From assembly GCA_963377175.1 (NCBI GenBank), contig CAUJNA010003244.1, forward strand, positions 62,001 to 126,000: 64,000 bases of DNA, in the 5' to 3' direction. The translations under genes and the position numbers were made by a program. Shown here one piece after another: positions 10,414 to 24,964 of this stretch. Origin of the DNA: Effrenium voratum (Eukaryota > Sar > Dinophyceae > Suessiales > Symbiodiniaceae). The stretch's first letter is position 1, and each line of letters begins with the position of its first letter. The notes beneath the pieces were generated by a model. It made no database searches. It was not told where the DNA came from and saw only the letters and a list, made by a program, of their open reading frames with translations.

Positions 10414-12230
10414 ATATATATATATATGTCCTCGTCTGTCAACACCTACCAAAGGACAATTTTCTCAGGCCCCCGCTCTGCGCCAACTTAGCCTGGGAAA
10501 ATGGAGATTGTGTCGCATTCCCGACCGTTAAGAGAGCTTAATGAGCGCTCATTCCGAATGTTTTTGGCTCCTTACCAAGGTTGTTCGGCTTCCCAACAAA
10601 GGTTTCTGCTTATTCCTTCAAAAAACGGGTAAACTGTTTGCAACCTCGCCAGAGGTGCTTCAGGTTTTCTGTTGGCATTCCTTGCCAATGGTGTTGGAGA
10701 TCTTTTGCTTTGTTTCAACACCTCAAGTTTTTCTTTGGGACTTCTTTGCTTTTGCTTGGTTCTTAGTGGTTGGGGAGCTTCGATCAGGCCTGCACGTTGC
10801 TTTTTCTCTTCGCCGTTGGCAGGGTGAGCCGGACCTGGACGTGGAGGCGGAGCCTTTGGGATGGGCTCGCCGAAGGGAGAGCAACAAGGCGGTATGTTAA
10901 ACAACACCGAATTGACATGACCAGTTTTTTTTTTTCCTACACATATAGTTCTGGTCATTTTTTTCTCTGTTTCTTTTTTAATCAACATATTGAAATTTGT
11001 TCCGTCGCTGTTCCAATCGTGTTTGAAGCATCTCTTGGTCTCCGCCGTACGCAAACAACATGTTGCACACTTTCTGATAAAACACTGACAATGCATCCAG
11101 CATCCATGCGTATCCCTTTCATAGCTTGAGCAAACCGAGAAATTGATGATGCCTTTTTGCTTCAATGGTAAATGTCATCTATTCATTTTAAACTAGTAAA
11201 CTATAGCGATGAAGGTGAAGATGAGATGTTCAGCACAAAGTATGACGAGCTGACTGTTGGGCTAAACCAACTCATCCATGATTCCGGCTTGCCAGTCATA
11301 GCAATTTGCCCCGAGCGCTGGAGCCATGGGCAGCCACCTCGCATGCCCACAGAAGTGGATGTTTCTCAAAATTGGGTGGCCTTGGACATGGTTTGAAGAC
11401 ATCCACTAGTATCCGTGGAGCCTCCAAACCTTCGAAACTCCATACCCTAAAACAATCTTTCTTACCGGATCCTAAGCGAGCCACCGCAGGTCACTGTCCA
11501 GCTGGACAGCGGCTTCGGGCCCTTGGGGCTCTGTTTTGCCTGGGGCTTTCTGCCGGAGGCGCAACGGAGAGGGGTTTTGAGGGTGGCTGAGGGTGGCTGG
11601 AGGTGTCTCAGCGGGGTGTTTCAGGGCTTCCCCTTTTCCTGGCTGTAAACATCACCTTTTGGTTGCCAATGTAAAGTGGGTTTCTTTTTGGGGAGATGTT
11701 TGAATGAGAAATATGGGGAGCCGAGCTGCTTGGTTGCTGGCTTGAAAGGAGTGCCTTTGTTTTACCGGCAGGAGGGACGGGGCTGGCTTTGTCAGCCACG
11801 GTGCCAGCAAAATAAATCAGACCTTTTGCGGTTCTTTAAGAAGTCAGCCATACATGCCTTTCGAAGGAACGACCAACGCCATTTATGTATTTGTTTCTCT
11901 CCGTTTAACATTTGCAGTATTTATGTTTTTCCAACGCATTAGCCCACCGCACATGTGAGTTCTCATGTGGTCAAAAGGAATAAGTCATATTTGTTGCAGT
12001 CTTTTCAAGGAATCACCCGTACTTGTTCTTAAAAGTCTGCAAAGCAGAATTAACCATACCATTTTGTCCTTTGCAGGTGTGTGTGTGTGTGCGCGCGCAA
12101 TCGCCCGTACTTGTTCTTAAAGTTTGCAAAGCAGAATCCACCATACCATGTTACGTCACCGTCCTTTGCAGGTGTGTGTGTGTGTGAAAAAAAGGGTGAA
12201 CAACCCATGCTCCATGCCCTGGTTTTGTCA
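9935..12230. other. Intron-like sequence, weak exon candidates
   Basis: Contains the AT microsatellite at 10.34 kb and two weak GC-rich islands. One is at about 10822-10888; the other, about 11498-11560, follows CGCAG and reads VTVQLDSGFGP, vaguely like another cold-shock half repeat. Neither is strong enough for its own call. Confidence 0.3.
10343..10428. repeat. (TA)n microsatellite
   Basis: About 86 bp of TA dinucleotides with short CA/TG interruptions. Intronic. Confidence 0.95.
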
Positions 12231-12231
12231 G

Positions 12232-12370
12232 GTGCAGCACATTGCGGCGGAGCTTCGGGGCTTCTGGCACGCGCGGGGCGTGGGGGTGGGGGACCGCCTG
12301 CTGGGCTTTGGCTTCGCGAGTCCGCGGCAGCTGGCGGCGCAGCTGCGGCGGAGGCTGGAGATGGGGTTGG
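12232..12370 (+). CDS. Exon: unrecognised helical protein segment
   Basis: After TTGTCAG the frame reads VQHIAAELRGFWHARGVGVG, then DRLLGFGFASPRQLAAQLRR and an RRLE end. High GC and a single clean frame make it a convincing exon. The donor is near 12366-12370, and a MITE insertion begins only about 35 bp downstream. No family assignment. Confidence 0.5.
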
Positions 12371-12403
12371 AGGAGCAACACCCGAGACGTCCTCCCAAAA
12401 GTC

Positions 12404-12638
12404 CTACTGTGGATGGACGAAATCCGTTTCGCACCACTTGGCTGCGGGTCAAAAATTGGTACCCAAAATGGAACCCTGGTAAATGGAAGCTTGGACTACA
12501 GCCTGCGGTCCCCTGGTGGTTTAATGTTGACCCACACCCACTTGAAAGCCATGGGGAAACCATTGTTTATTGGTATTTACGGGGGGTTCATCATTCCAGG
12601 GTTTCTTAAATGGTGCAGGATTTCGTCCATCCACAGTA
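12404..12638. mobile_element. MITE family 1 copy with nested family 2
   Basis: Terminal inverted repeats of about 25 bp: CTACTGTGGATGGACGAAAT at the left and its complement (ATTTCGTCCATCCACAGTA) at the right. Between them lies a second palindromic element (12438-12544). Related copies occur at 36908 and 41932, and a degenerate one near 40238. There are no open frames, so it would be a non-autonomous DNA-transposon-like unit. The superfamily is unknown. Confidence 0.75.
12438..12544. mobile_element. MITE family 2 copy
   Basis: About 105 bp with imperfect terminal inverted repeats (GGCTGCGGGTCAA at the left, TTGACCCACACCCAC at the right) and an interior containing GGTACCCAAAATGGAACC and a GGTCCCCTGGTGGTTTA-type segment. 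Other copies: 16963-17068 (inverse orientation), 36361-36470 and 40127-40240. Confidence 0.75.
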
Positions 12639-13039
12639 TGGTTGTCAGGGCCCCCCAAAGAAGGGGACCTGCTAGACATGGTGCTCAAAATGAACCCCAT
12701 TGGCCCCGAATACCCCATTAGTCGCTTTTTTGTTCCTATTGGGATTGGGGGCCCTTAACAACCATAGGAAAAAGGGTCATTTTAGAAGGATCGGTTCCCA
12801 CCTGGCTGAATTTGGCTTTTTGTAAAGCCACTTTTTCCTTGGGTCACCACTTTTCAAGTCTCCATGTTGTCCACATGTAAGATTTGGACCGTGCACCAAT
12901 TAAGACCGGGTTGTGGAGTACAGTACTTTGAAGTCATCTCTTTTCATGATCCTAACATAATATGCTGCGCAATGATTTGGGCCCTTACATCATGTTGGTA
13001 AACATTGCAAAGGACGAACCCCTGTAGCCCCGCTTGTCA
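12639..13039. other. Intron-like sequence
   Basis: No exon or named repeat recognised. Confidence 0.4.
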
Positions 13040-13360
13040 TCGTGGCTATTCCTTCCGGTCATTTCGCAGAGGCCTTTGGACTTGGCTTTCCTCCGCTGCG
13101 GGGAGCGGACATGGCCGGCGTCGGAAGGATGAGAAGTCCACGAGACGTTCTCGGGTCCGAGGAGGAGACAGAGGCCGCTTTCTCTGGGCCAAGGAGAAGT
13201 CGAAAGCTTTTGGGCCGGAAGAAGCAGACACATCCAGGCGCTCGTTTTGGAGGAGTCGAGATCGAGGATCTGGATCGAGGGGCCCGGAAAGCTGAGAGCC
13301 TGGAGTTCGGAGGGAAGCTGGGCGGAAGGGCGCAGCAACAAGGCGAACACTTCTGACTGG
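13040..13360 (+). CDS. Possible Arg/Ser-rich exon
   Basis: GC-rich relative to its surroundings, but several frames on both strands are open, so the coding frame is uncertain. One + frame is Arg/Ser/Lys-rich (RRSFWRSRDRGSGSRG), like an RS-type low-complexity region. Another reads FGGVEIEDLDRGARKAESLE. The base composition supports an exon; its identity is not clear. Confidence 0.25.
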
Positions 13361-14860
13361 CCACAGGTGTCCAAGCGGAATCTCACGTGAGGGTCCAAAG
13401 AAAGGAATCCACAAATGAGTCCTGGACTTCTAGTGTTACAGCAGTGTTTGGCCGCCGGCCAAAACCTGCTCAGTCGAACGAACGCATTTTTGAAGGCTGT
13501 CTCTGCGAAGTTGCGCAGTCTCAGTCCAATGTGATTTCCGTCAGGGATTCACAGCCAGAAGTTGATATGTGCATCATATGCAAATTGGTGTCCACCATTT
13601 CCTACGGAATATCATTTCTGGGTGGGTTTGGCTGAGACTGCACCAGAGCGGCACCACCGCCACCCGCAGCAATTGTTGCTATTGGAGCTTCGGGATTTTC
13701 CAGTTGGACGGCAAATTCGTGGAAATCTTAAGGTGCGAATTTGAATGGCCTTAGCGCTCCGCCAAAAACGCGTGCTTCGGACTTCCACCCGGATCCTGAG
13801 CCTCCAGAAGCCCATCGACGGAGACCAAATGAGGTGCCGCGCGCGCGCTGCTGCCTGCCCCTCTAGAAGAGGGATGGGGTTGGAGGGCGTGCATCTGTGA
13901 TTTATGAAGATTCCCGCTGCTGATATGTGGCTCGAACCTGTAGGTAACATGTATCACGGTATCACTTGTTGTTATTGGGCTGCGGTTGTCATCTGACAAC
14001 TCTTCATTTCACCGATGGGGGTTTTCGCTTGTCAGCCACCACTTTACTGCTCAGGCACTAGGCTTGTTGTTGCTTCAGGATTCAAGGCATTTCAACACTG
14101 GCTTCGGTAGCTCGGAGCAAGAGCTTTGGAATTCGGAGACCTGCATTGCATCTTTGCCATGTATGGCCGAATTGGTGCAGGCAGGGGTCTGTTGGTTTGC
14201 GGAATCTGTGAATCATTGTTGAAGGTTGTCGCGGACGAAGAAAGACGGAGGCAGGCGAGATGGAACCTCAAGCGTGAGCCCGCCTCAGTTCAACTGGGTC
14301 GAGCTCAAGCTGCACATTATGAGGCTTCTCAAGAGGTCTTTTTCCTAAGTGAAGGTTTCGAGGGACCCGTTCTCAAAATTTGGGGGTGCCAGAGGGTATC
14401 TTTGCCCAGCTCAAGGAGCCGACACTCACGCCATTGAAAGCCACAGCTGCCTAAATCCACCAGCGACGAGTTTTCCATGCAACATTTTTCTACAGCCCAA
14501 CCCATCCGACAGAACCTTGAACGCACCAAGAACTACGACCCACCCACCCTAAACCAACCGTGAAAATCAGCCGCACCCTGCAAAACGGCTCAGCCAACCC
14601 TAAATTCAGCCAGCAATCCATGCAACCAAAGCTGCGTCTACCCAAATTAGCTTTTGAGCCAATGCCCCGAACGCCAAACCAAACCTGACTCACCCCCCGA
14701 CCAACCCCAAACCCATACCAAACTTCAGGGATGTACGACTCAGAACATTTGATTGACTCAGAACATTTGATTCTGCCATTGAATAGGTTGTCCTCATCCA
14801 CTCGTGCGATCTTTGGGAGGGCATAGTGACTTCCGGCGATTCGAAAGCTCAGCTGGGTGA
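13361..14860. other. Intron-like sequence
   Basis: No confident exon. Weak candidate islands lie at about 13625-13745 and 13770-13860. From about 14480 the + strand becomes rich in CCAACC/CCCTAAA-like text that continues to 15.09 kb. Confidence 0.35.
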
Positions 14861-14861
14861 G

Positions 14862-14978
14862 GCGGGATGTTTGCTTCGATGCCGAGGCCATGCACGACCG
14901 CAGAATCGCAGACATCGAGCGGGCGCTGATCGCCGGCGAGGACTCTGCGAGGGCGACTGGGCCAAAGGCCGCGTGACT
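14862..14978 (+). CDS. Exon: helical repeat segment
   Basis: The frame reads FDAEAMHDRRIADIERALIA then GEDSARATGPKAA, ending in TGA. IADIERALIAGE has the A-L-x-x-A-x-x-x-G cadence seen in many exons to 34 kb. The TGA may be intronic if the donor falls earlier, for example after GGCGAG. This is the first of the series of charged helical exons. Confidence 0.5.
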
Positions 14979-14989
14979 TGTAATGTTGC

Positions 14990-15085
14990 CGCCCCCCGAA
15001 CCTACACCTAACCCTAACCCGAAACCCCAAACCTGCATCTCAATCACCAAACCAAAACCCTAAATCCAAACCCTCAACCCTGGGC
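14990..15085. repeat. Degenerate CCCTAA/CCCAAA-rich tract
   Basis: Runs of CCTAACCCTAACCC and ACCCTAAA variants, resembling a degenerate interstitial telomere-type repeat (plant-type TTTAGGG on the other strand). Too degenerate and short to be a telomere. Confidence 0.5.
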
Positions 15086-15089
15086 CTAA

Positions 15090-15803
15090 ACCAAGGCTTT
15101 GCCTGCTCACGTGCGGCCAAGGTAGGGGGGGCCGGCGACCCACCAAAGCTGTTGGTAATGTTCGCTTCGGATGAATCCGGAGGACCATGCGAATCCAAGG
15201 AGTCCATGTAAATTTGGAAATTTTCCAATGCACAGAAAACCATCCCTGGTATGGTGCTCCAGATCAATCCGGAGGTAACATTTTGGTCTATGTTGATCCA
15301 ACCCCCCATAACGTGGGGGAGAATTTTGAATGAACCACTAGCAAGTAATATGGATGTCCGTTGCTCATGTGCATAGCTTCTTGCATCTGCACGTGCTCCA
15401 GGAATGCTCCCTTTACCCAATGGAATTGGAGCATGCTCGCCACACCTTGATAGAAGCTCGCAAGGCCTGGTCGCACGAGCGGGGGAGCGGGGGAGGTGAG
15501 TTTGTAGTGCCTTTGTCAGGCGGATGCTGTGTACAGACTGGAAAAGGCACTGTGCAAGCCTAAGGCGATCTTTCACATGTTCTTGCAGTCCTGGTTTTGG
15601 GCCAGAGCTTGTTATGTTGGGTGAACTCGGGGGAAGCCATAGAAACCCGCTACAGGGATTTCGACAGGAACTTTGCCAAAACTCCCGCTTTTTGGCGGAG
15701 ATTTGGCAAACTCCTGTAGAATTTCACTGGCTCCATAAAGCTGTAGGCTCTTACTGCTGCTTTCAACCAAAAGAAAAGGGGGCCCGAGAGATTAATTTGG
15801 AGG
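15090..15803. other. Intron-like sequence
   Basis: No convincing exon. A 178-codon minus-strand frame runs through it but has no coding signature. Confidence 0.35.
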
Positions 15804-15841
15804 AAGCCAGGCGCCCCGCACGCGACTTCGCCGAGGTCGAG

Positions 15842-15893
15842 CCGCGAAATTGAGGCGATCCGGATTGCCATTGATCAAGCGGAGGAAGCTGGT
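15842..15893 (+). CDS. Exon: helical repeat segment
   Basis: Reads SREIEAIRIAIDQAEEAG and ends exactly at a classic GTGAGT donor. I-x-x-A-I-x-x-A-x-x-x-G is the shared cadence of this exon series (compare 25473, TLQAAIDQAKAR). The acceptor is uncertain; coding may begin up to 40 bp earlier. Confidence 0.55.
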
Positions 15894-16962
15894 GTGAGTC
15901 GGTTCCTTGGATTTGAGCCCAAGTTAGCGGTCGAAACTTGTAAATTCATGTTGTCGGGGTTGCAAACTCAATTTTGATGGATTGCTCACTACTCTATTTA
16001 CTCTAGTTTGATAATGTTTGTTCACTATTTCAATCACCCATGAGGAAGGTTTCACACCCGGGTGTAAGCCGGCGGTTCCTTGGACTTTATCCCGATATCC
16101 GAATCACCCTGGGTTGCTGCGAGCCGTTCGGAAAATATGAGCAACCCTCAAGAATAGGCCTACTTGGGTTCGGTAGGTTTCCTGACGAACTTTGTACCAC
16201 CCTTTGGTCACCAAAGAAAACAGAAGGAAACCAAGCCAAGTTTGGAGCTACTTTAGCTTCCCCTGGCTGTCGCATGAGGCCAGTCGAAGCTGCAGGCAGC
16301 AGCCCGTGCCCAAGTCTTTGGTGTTTCCTGTCTCCGCGTGCGCACACAGAATCCATTGCAGGCAAACCTAGGTGTATATGAAAGTATATTAATAGAATTA
16401 TATGCACAGAGATGGGAACAACAGCGATGCAGTCAAGATAGAGCTGTGCTATGGCCAGGCCTGCTGGTTGTAGGACCAAGATGAAGACAGTGATCGTGCC
16501 CCTGAATCTGGATTTGAACCATTTGCATTTATCGGGATTTTGATTGCAGAAGTTGCGGCGGTCACGGGTTTCATGGTTGTCACTGCTCAAGCCTCAGGGA
16601 CAGGAGTCTGCTCTCATAGCGACTTCTGGGGGTATAAAGGTGCGCACAAAAGCTGGGGCTTATAACTTTTTGCCATGGATTCCGAGTCTGTTTGAATGGT
16701 TTCGATTTGGTCTTAAGTTGGTTTCCAACTTTGGGTTGCTCCGAGCTAATGAAAGCCAAGGTCAGATAGATTGGGCTCATAGCTTGGATTCCCAGTGAAC
16801 AACCAGAAGAGTGCTCACCATTTGGGACGAACCCGAATGGAGTCAAGCGCCACAAAGCCTGGACACATTCATAATAAAGAGCTGGCCGAATGGAGGAGAG
16901 AGCAAACCACCCCCAGATGAATTCCTCATTTCCAGTTTGTGACCCCACCTTGGAATTTGCCC
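15894..16962. other. Intron-like sequence
   Basis: No exon recognised apart from short ambiguous frames. Confidence 0.35.
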
Positions 16963-17068
16963 ACATGGGTGTGGGTCAAAAATAAACCACCAGGGGACCA
17001 CAGGTTGCAGTCCATGTTTGGTTGTACCAGGGTTCCATTTTGGGTACATATTTTGACCCACAGCCACA
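16963..17068. mobile_element. MITE family 2 copy (inverse orientation)
   Basis: Starts ATGGGTGTGGGTCAA and ends TTGACCCACAGCCAC, forming imperfect terminal inverted repeats. The interior (ACCACCAGGGGACCACAGG and GGGTTCCATTTTGGGTAC) is the reverse complement of 12438-12544. It ends only about 35 bp before the next exon. Confidence 0.75.
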
Positions 17069-17102
17069 TAAGTAGGGCCATGTCAATGTGGTTGGATCCC
17101 AG

Positions 17103-17175
17103 GAGAGGGCATTGGAGGCTGTGAAGAAGCAGAGCGATGCACGGCTACTGTTGCATGAGGCGGCGAGGGTTGGCG
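17103..17175 (+). CDS. Exon: helical repeat segment
   Basis: After a CCCAG acceptor the frame reads ERALEAVKKQSDARLLLHEA followed by ARVGVP. The two-helix pattern ending in A-x-x-x-G-V is like the exon at 15842. The donor probably lies at GCGAG|GGTTGG or shortly after. Confidence 0.55.
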
Positions 17176-17179
17176 TCCC

Positions 17180-20480
<3,301 letters not shown>

Positions 20481-20485
20481 ACCGC

Positions 20486-20562
20486 CGGAGATGCAGAAAG
20501 CGCGAAAGGCCCTGGAGCAAGAGGAGGCGAAGGCGCGGGAGCCACATGGCGCAGTCCCAAGC
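20486..20562 (+). CDS. Exon: helical repeat segment
   Basis: Reads PPEMQKARKALEQEEAKARE. Charged, Ala/Glu-rich helix of the same type as the neighbouring small exons. The start is probably after CCGGAG. The 3' end fades after AAGGCGCGGGAG. Confidence 0.5.
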
Positions 20563-20564
20563 TA

Positions 20565-21750
20565 TGTGGGTAAAGACCATTCCCTCTGCCAAGGGAAAAT
20601 GGGCCATCTACTTTTAACGGTGTGTCAAAGCAGGGGACCCCCCCAAATGGGGGGGGGTCCTTTGGTTTCCTCTTCAACCAAGGTAAACAGAGTACCCCAA
20701 AAAGCACACTCAAGTTTGGTTTTAGGGCCTTCTGTGATACCAAGATGATCCTCTTCAAACTGAAGAAGTCATAGGAGGGCCAACTGCCGGTAGCGCAGAA
20801 AGGCTGATGTCCCAAGTGACGGCAGTTTTTTTAAAATCACAACCTCTGGGCCCAATTTTGAGACATGTCGGCGGAGAAGGGCTGTTATTTGTGTGTTTCT
20901 CAAAATAGGGCCCCCTAAAATGGTTTCCTTTAGGTTTCCGTTTAAAGCCCACGAAAAGGGGGGTCCACCATTCTGAGAACCGCCCCTATTCCTTTTTGCT
21001 GCCTCAAGAGCAAATGAGCAACACCGTTTGTGAGAAGTCCAGTATCTTGCAGAGGTTTGTAAGAAGTACCCCCTTTTCTCAGTTGCCCAAGTGAATATGG
21101 GGTTGTGTGACTGTGTTTTTGATAATACCTCTTAATGAGGTTGGTTTAAAGGGAAACCAAAAGGCAACCACTTTTTTTTTCTTGGGGGTGGGGTGGGGAC
21201 GGGGGTCCTCCATTTCTGACACATCCTCATATAGGCGTTTCTGGGTAGGAGCACCATGGGCTGCAAGTATCTTCCTACGCCAACTTGCAAGGGGGGCTAT
21301 GGAAAGGTTGCGCCCAATCGCGTCTATTGCTAGTCACTAGGCTGCAATCGCTCCCCTCAGTGGGCTCTAAATCCATATATGAGCCCAAAGGAAACCCGGA
21401 AGACTCTCAAATTATGTCCGTTAGGGTTCCCACACATTCTGTCCGTGGCCAGGGCCAAGTACGCTTTCGAGGAATGGACATAGCTGGAAAATACCGTGTT
21501 GGGTTGTCCGCATACCCTCTCACCGACAGCCAGAGGGTTTCGTGAGAACATTGTCCAAACCAGGACCTCCCACCCACCCGATGTTAGCACGTGCGAGGGT
21601 AACCACGTGGAAAGGTCAAGGCGACCAACAGGGCTCCTTAAGGCCAAATTGAAAACCACCTTTGCCAGTTCTTTCATCTTTTTCTGCATCCAGGGGCTTT
21701 TTGCCTGATTCCTTTAAGGGATCCATGCGCGGAAGGCCGTCCCTTTTCCA
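20565..21750. other. Intron-like sequence with interspersed repeats
   Basis: Contains several copies of the introner-like interspersed family (about 20625-20710, 20880-20965 and 21110-21185). No exon seen. Confidence 0.45.
20625..20710. repeat. Introner-like interspersed repeat copy
   Basis: Carries the family's order of blocks: a CAAA-G-GGGACCCC block, AAATGG, TTTGGTTTCC and a CAACCAAGGT block. Copies of this family in both orientations recur about every 1-3 kb in the window, always outside exons. Confidence 0.6.
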
Positions 21751-21764
21751 CAGACCCGGCGCGT

Positions 21765-21846
21765 TGCTCGTTTCGAAACCGGAGGCGGCTGCCCGGGTGG
21801 CGCTGAAAGATGCAAAGCTAGGCAAAAAGGCGCGCGAGACGGCGTG
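21765..21846 (+). CDS. Exon: helical repeat segment
   Basis: Reads SKPEAAARVALKDAKLGKKA then RETA. Lys/Ala-rich helix with the A-x-x-A-L-x-x-A-K cadence. A TGA follows at once (GCGTGA), which may lie beyond the donor. Confidence 0.5.
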
Positions 21847-21849
21847 AGA

Positions 21850-22315
21850 CGCGGAACATGCGCGTTCTGTCTGTAAAGGGAAGCCGAAAAGAGGTCCTTC
21901 GCATAATGTTGTGGTTTGATGCATTTTTTCCAAGAATGCTGGTTGCAGCATGAAGCCCGAGCCGCTGTTTTTGGGTTGCATATCCTGTCTCGAGACCATT
22001 AGACACTTGGTTTGAACACCGCCTGGCCCGCACTGGCCCTCGAGGGTTGAGATCTGCCGTTGTTTTCCCTCCCGCTTTGGGGTGAAGAGATGGGGGAATC
22101 CGCCTCAATTGGACGCCGAATGTGCAAGCAAGGGGTTGAATCGCCCGACCTTCCGGGTTTGCACATATGTCAATTGTTGCTGGCAGCGGTTGAATAGTGA
22201 TCACAAATTCCACTGGTAAGGCAGTTTGCCCAGATCTTCGGACGCTTCTTTGGACATCCAAAAGAGGATGGATATTGTTTTTCAGGACCCCCCACGGAAC
22301 ACCTGGTTCAACAAT
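21850..22315. other. Intron-like sequence
   Basis: A 247-codon minus-strand frame (21818-22561) crosses this stretch but overlaps two better + strand exon candidates, so I do not accept it as a gene. Confidence 0.35.
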
Positions 22316-22317
22316 CA

Positions 22318-22408
22318 GTCCGAGGCATCGGCAGAAGGTCGGATCAATGACCTGCGCGAAGCGGTGCAAGAAGGAAGAGAAGCAGGCGCCGTGGAGAGCC
22401 ACAATGTC
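22318..22408 (+). CDS. Exon: helical repeat segment
   Basis: Reads SEASAEGRINDLREAVQEGR followed by EAGAVESH. I-x-x-L-R-E-A-V-x-E-G-R-E-A-G-A-V closely resembles the exon at 15842 (IEAIRIAIDQAEEAGV), supporting one helical-repeat gene. Confidence 0.55.
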
Positions 22409-22409
22409 A

Positions 22410-22975
22410 GCTTGTGCCAATAGAAACGAGTCCAGCCTGATTCTGCTCGCTCCACACAGCACGACGCAACATATAAGTGGTTTCTTGACTACTGTATGAC
22501 CCTTCTTGACTATGACCCAGCTTTTTGAGCTGGTTTTGAAGCGAAGTGCAGGTAGCCCCATCAGGGGGCTACAACTAAGACAGCAGAACCTGGGTAGACA
22601 AAGGCCCCTTGCGTCAGAATGTCATCAGAAATCAACGCAGCGTCGTTAGCTTCTCAAAAGCTGCGGCCAGCTTTTCTAACAAAGAGTTGCTACGTGAATA
22701 ATTTCCCCAAGGCTACGGGGGCAAGTAGAGGAAGCTCGAGCCGCGCGTGGTCGATGCGCAGTTTGTCAAGAGCAGGTGTCACAGGCCATGGCGCGGAACC
22801 ACCTGCGGTACCCGCACCCTGTTTTGTTACAGAGGGGTTTCTTAACACAGGGAACCTCCAAACAAAAGTTGGTTTCCTTTCGGCTTCCCCTTTTTAACAA
22901 CCCCAAAAACCGGGCACCGAGCTTCAAAGCCAAGGATCGCCCATCGGATTTCTTTCTTCGCCTTAGGCCTGTCCC
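22410..22975. other. Intron-like sequence with interspersed repeat
   Basis: Contains an introner-like copy at about 22845-22905. No exon recognised except a short GC-rich island near 22730-22790. Confidence 0.35.
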
Positions 22976-22977
22976 AG

Positions 22978-23037
22978 GAAGAGCTGGAGCCGGCGCAGCG
23001 GGTTCTCGAAAAGCTGCGGATGGAGGCACCGCTCGGT
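22978..23037 (+). CDS. Exon: helical repeat segment
   Basis: After a CCCAG acceptor the frame reads EELEPAQRVLEKLRMEAPLG, then TGA. Same Glu/Leu/Ala-rich helical type. The donor is probably before the TGA. Confidence 0.55.
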
Positions 23038-23039
23038 TG

Positions 23040-23604
23040 ATGGTCGCGTTTTTCGTCCCAGACATGCGGAGATCGGCGACTTAGTTGGTTAACCTTGGTT
23101 ATAAACCATTTTAGGGGACTTATAACACGGGTATGCATCGCCTTCTTTTCCGATTTCTTTTTGATTAACTGCAAGAGAAGTGGGTAATCCCGCGCTCCAT
23201 TCTTTGACTACAAGGTAGAGCTTAACTCAGGGGTTTTCCACACCCGTGGGTACAAGTTCCCTTGGGATAGCCAAAAAACGGAACCCCTGGCCACTTAATC
23301 TTCCATTTAGACAAATCTCCGTTTTGTGGCCCCTTCAAAGGCGGCATGAGGCGGAAGAAGGTTTTTGATTTGCAGTTGGGCGAAAGTAGATGGCACACCT
23401 CAGTCATTTTGCTTACCGAAGGGAAGTTGTGGCCATTTGCTTTCAGCCTGATCTCCTGGACTCCAGTAACCCGACGGTTTGGATTGGTTGGGAATTGAAC
23501 TCCTTGATCTTGTAGAGGGTAAATGGGAACCAAGCCACCAATTGAAGGGAAGCTGACCAGTCACTTTTTGGGAACAGGTCTTAATTTGGGGGATGGGCGC
23601 TCAG
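23040..23604. other. Intron-like sequence
   Basis: Contains a minus-orientation interspersed-repeat copy near 23255-23345. No exon seen. Confidence 0.4.
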
Positions 23605-23664
23605 GTGACCGCGCGAAAGCAGCTGGAAGAGGCAATGGAGCTGGGGAGCATTGATGCCCTGCGG
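23605..23664 (+). CDS. Exon: helical repeat segment
   Basis: Between CTCAG and the sequence after CTGCGG, the frame reads VTARKQLEEAMELGSIDALR. A-x-x-x-L-E-E-A-M-x-x-G-x-x-x-A-L-R looks like the first helix of a two-helix repeat (ankyrin-like cadence), with segments such as AAIDQAKARSRG (25473) as the second helix. Confidence 0.6.
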
Positions 23665-23666
23665 TG

Positions 23667-24125
23667 CGGCACCCAGTTCAGCTCTCCTGTGGCATGTTCA
23701 GGGGTCCCATGTGGGTATGAACATTTTAAGGGAGGGACCCTTTGGACATCAGAAGTCGCGAGGAATTCATGTCCAACAAACACCTTGGCGGTGCCGTATT
23801 TTGCAATCATGGCCATTTGTGTGTTGAACATAGGGGATGGCTTTGAAGGTAACCCAAAGAGCATCAATGAAGGGGTACCTAATTTTGTCCATCCTTCGTC
23901 GCTTTGGTCCCTTTGGTGGTATCGTCTCTGCCCTTTGGGTGACGGGACCGCCCCCTGGAAGAAAAACAACAGAAAAAAACAACAAGAAATAGAAGAGGTG
24001 TTTTCCTTTTGGCATCTCGTTAAGACCACCGCAAAAAGGGTCCCCTCAACAAAACACAAACCCACATGATGGTCCTTTAATGCAAACCCGTCCCCTGATT
24101 TGTGGGGCGTCTTCCGGCCTTTCAG
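23667..24125. other. Intron-like sequence
   Basis: No exon. The overlapping + and - frames look like chance. Confidence 0.4.
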
Positions 24126-24127
24126 GC

Positions 24128-24177
24128 CAGCCATTGCTGCGGCCGCTGCTGCAGGCAGGGAGCGAATTGCGCCAGAG
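24128..24177 (+). CDS. Exon: Ala-rich helical segment
   Basis: After GGCCAG the frame reads IAAAAAAGRERIAPE and ends CCAGAG before GTAGCG, a plausible GT donor. Same compositional class as its neighbours. Confidence 0.45.
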
Positions 24178-24179
24178 GT

Positions 24180-24900
24180 AGCGCGGGTCGCGACCCGTCC
24201 GCTTCAAAGCTTGTGCGACCAAGGGAACCCACAACTAGCTTTGTATTTTTCAGCTCCAGTTGGAACAAATGCCGTTCTGGTTAGTGATTTCGCCCATATG
24301 TTCACCTGGAAGCGTTTTTTCACACGCCTAAAGCAGGGGGCTTTGGCAATTTGGGGTTCCCGCGCCAGGGATCGATGAGGAGGAGCGCGAAGCCGAGCTG
24401 ATGCGAGGGGAGACGGCAGAGTCAAAGCCCAACAGCCTGGATAGACGAAGGATTTCAACCTAGAAGAAAGGAGTCCCCCCTAGCAAGCTCTTTGTTGCAA
24501 GAACGGGGTCGACGTAAGTACTTCCTTCCAACAATCATTGAAGTTGACGTTTGCATGTTTGAGAGGATGGCAGATCGTCCACTTCCACAGTTGGAAAGTG
24601 GGTAGGGAGTTACAACCGTGAAAACGTGCGGACATCCGCTGTAATACCAGGTTTGCAGTATGACTCAAATGTCTTGTTTGTTCTTTTTCAGAAGCGCAAC
24701 TGACATTTCATTTGAGAATCAGCAAGATCTTTGCCCAACATCTTTTGGCGTTCATTTCCTTTGGCCCCATCCCCGTGAACAGCAAGAGTTGGCGGATGAC
24801 CTCGCTTCAAGCAATGCAGCTTTCCTGGAGAAACAATCTGTTCGTTCCGTTCTGAAAGCTCGGTCTTGCACGTGTTTTGTCCGGATTTTTCGCTGGCTCA
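24180..24900. other. Intron-like sequence
   Basis: No exon recognised. Confidence 0.4.
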
Positions 24901-24901
24901 G

Positions 24902-24962
24902 GCTGTTCCCGGCGCAGAAGAAGCTGGAAGATGCGTACAAGCCCACGGCAGCTCCGCCGTTG
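24902..24962 (+). CDS. Exon: helical repeat segment
   Basis: Reads RLFPAQKKLEDAYKPTAAPP. AQKKLEDAY fits the helical exon series. Boundaries are uncertain. Confidence 0.4.
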
Positions 24963-24964
24963 AA

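Noticed and set aside
14990..15085. Telomere or chromosome end
   Set aside because: Only a short, degenerate CCCTAAA-like tract with ordinary sequence on both sides.
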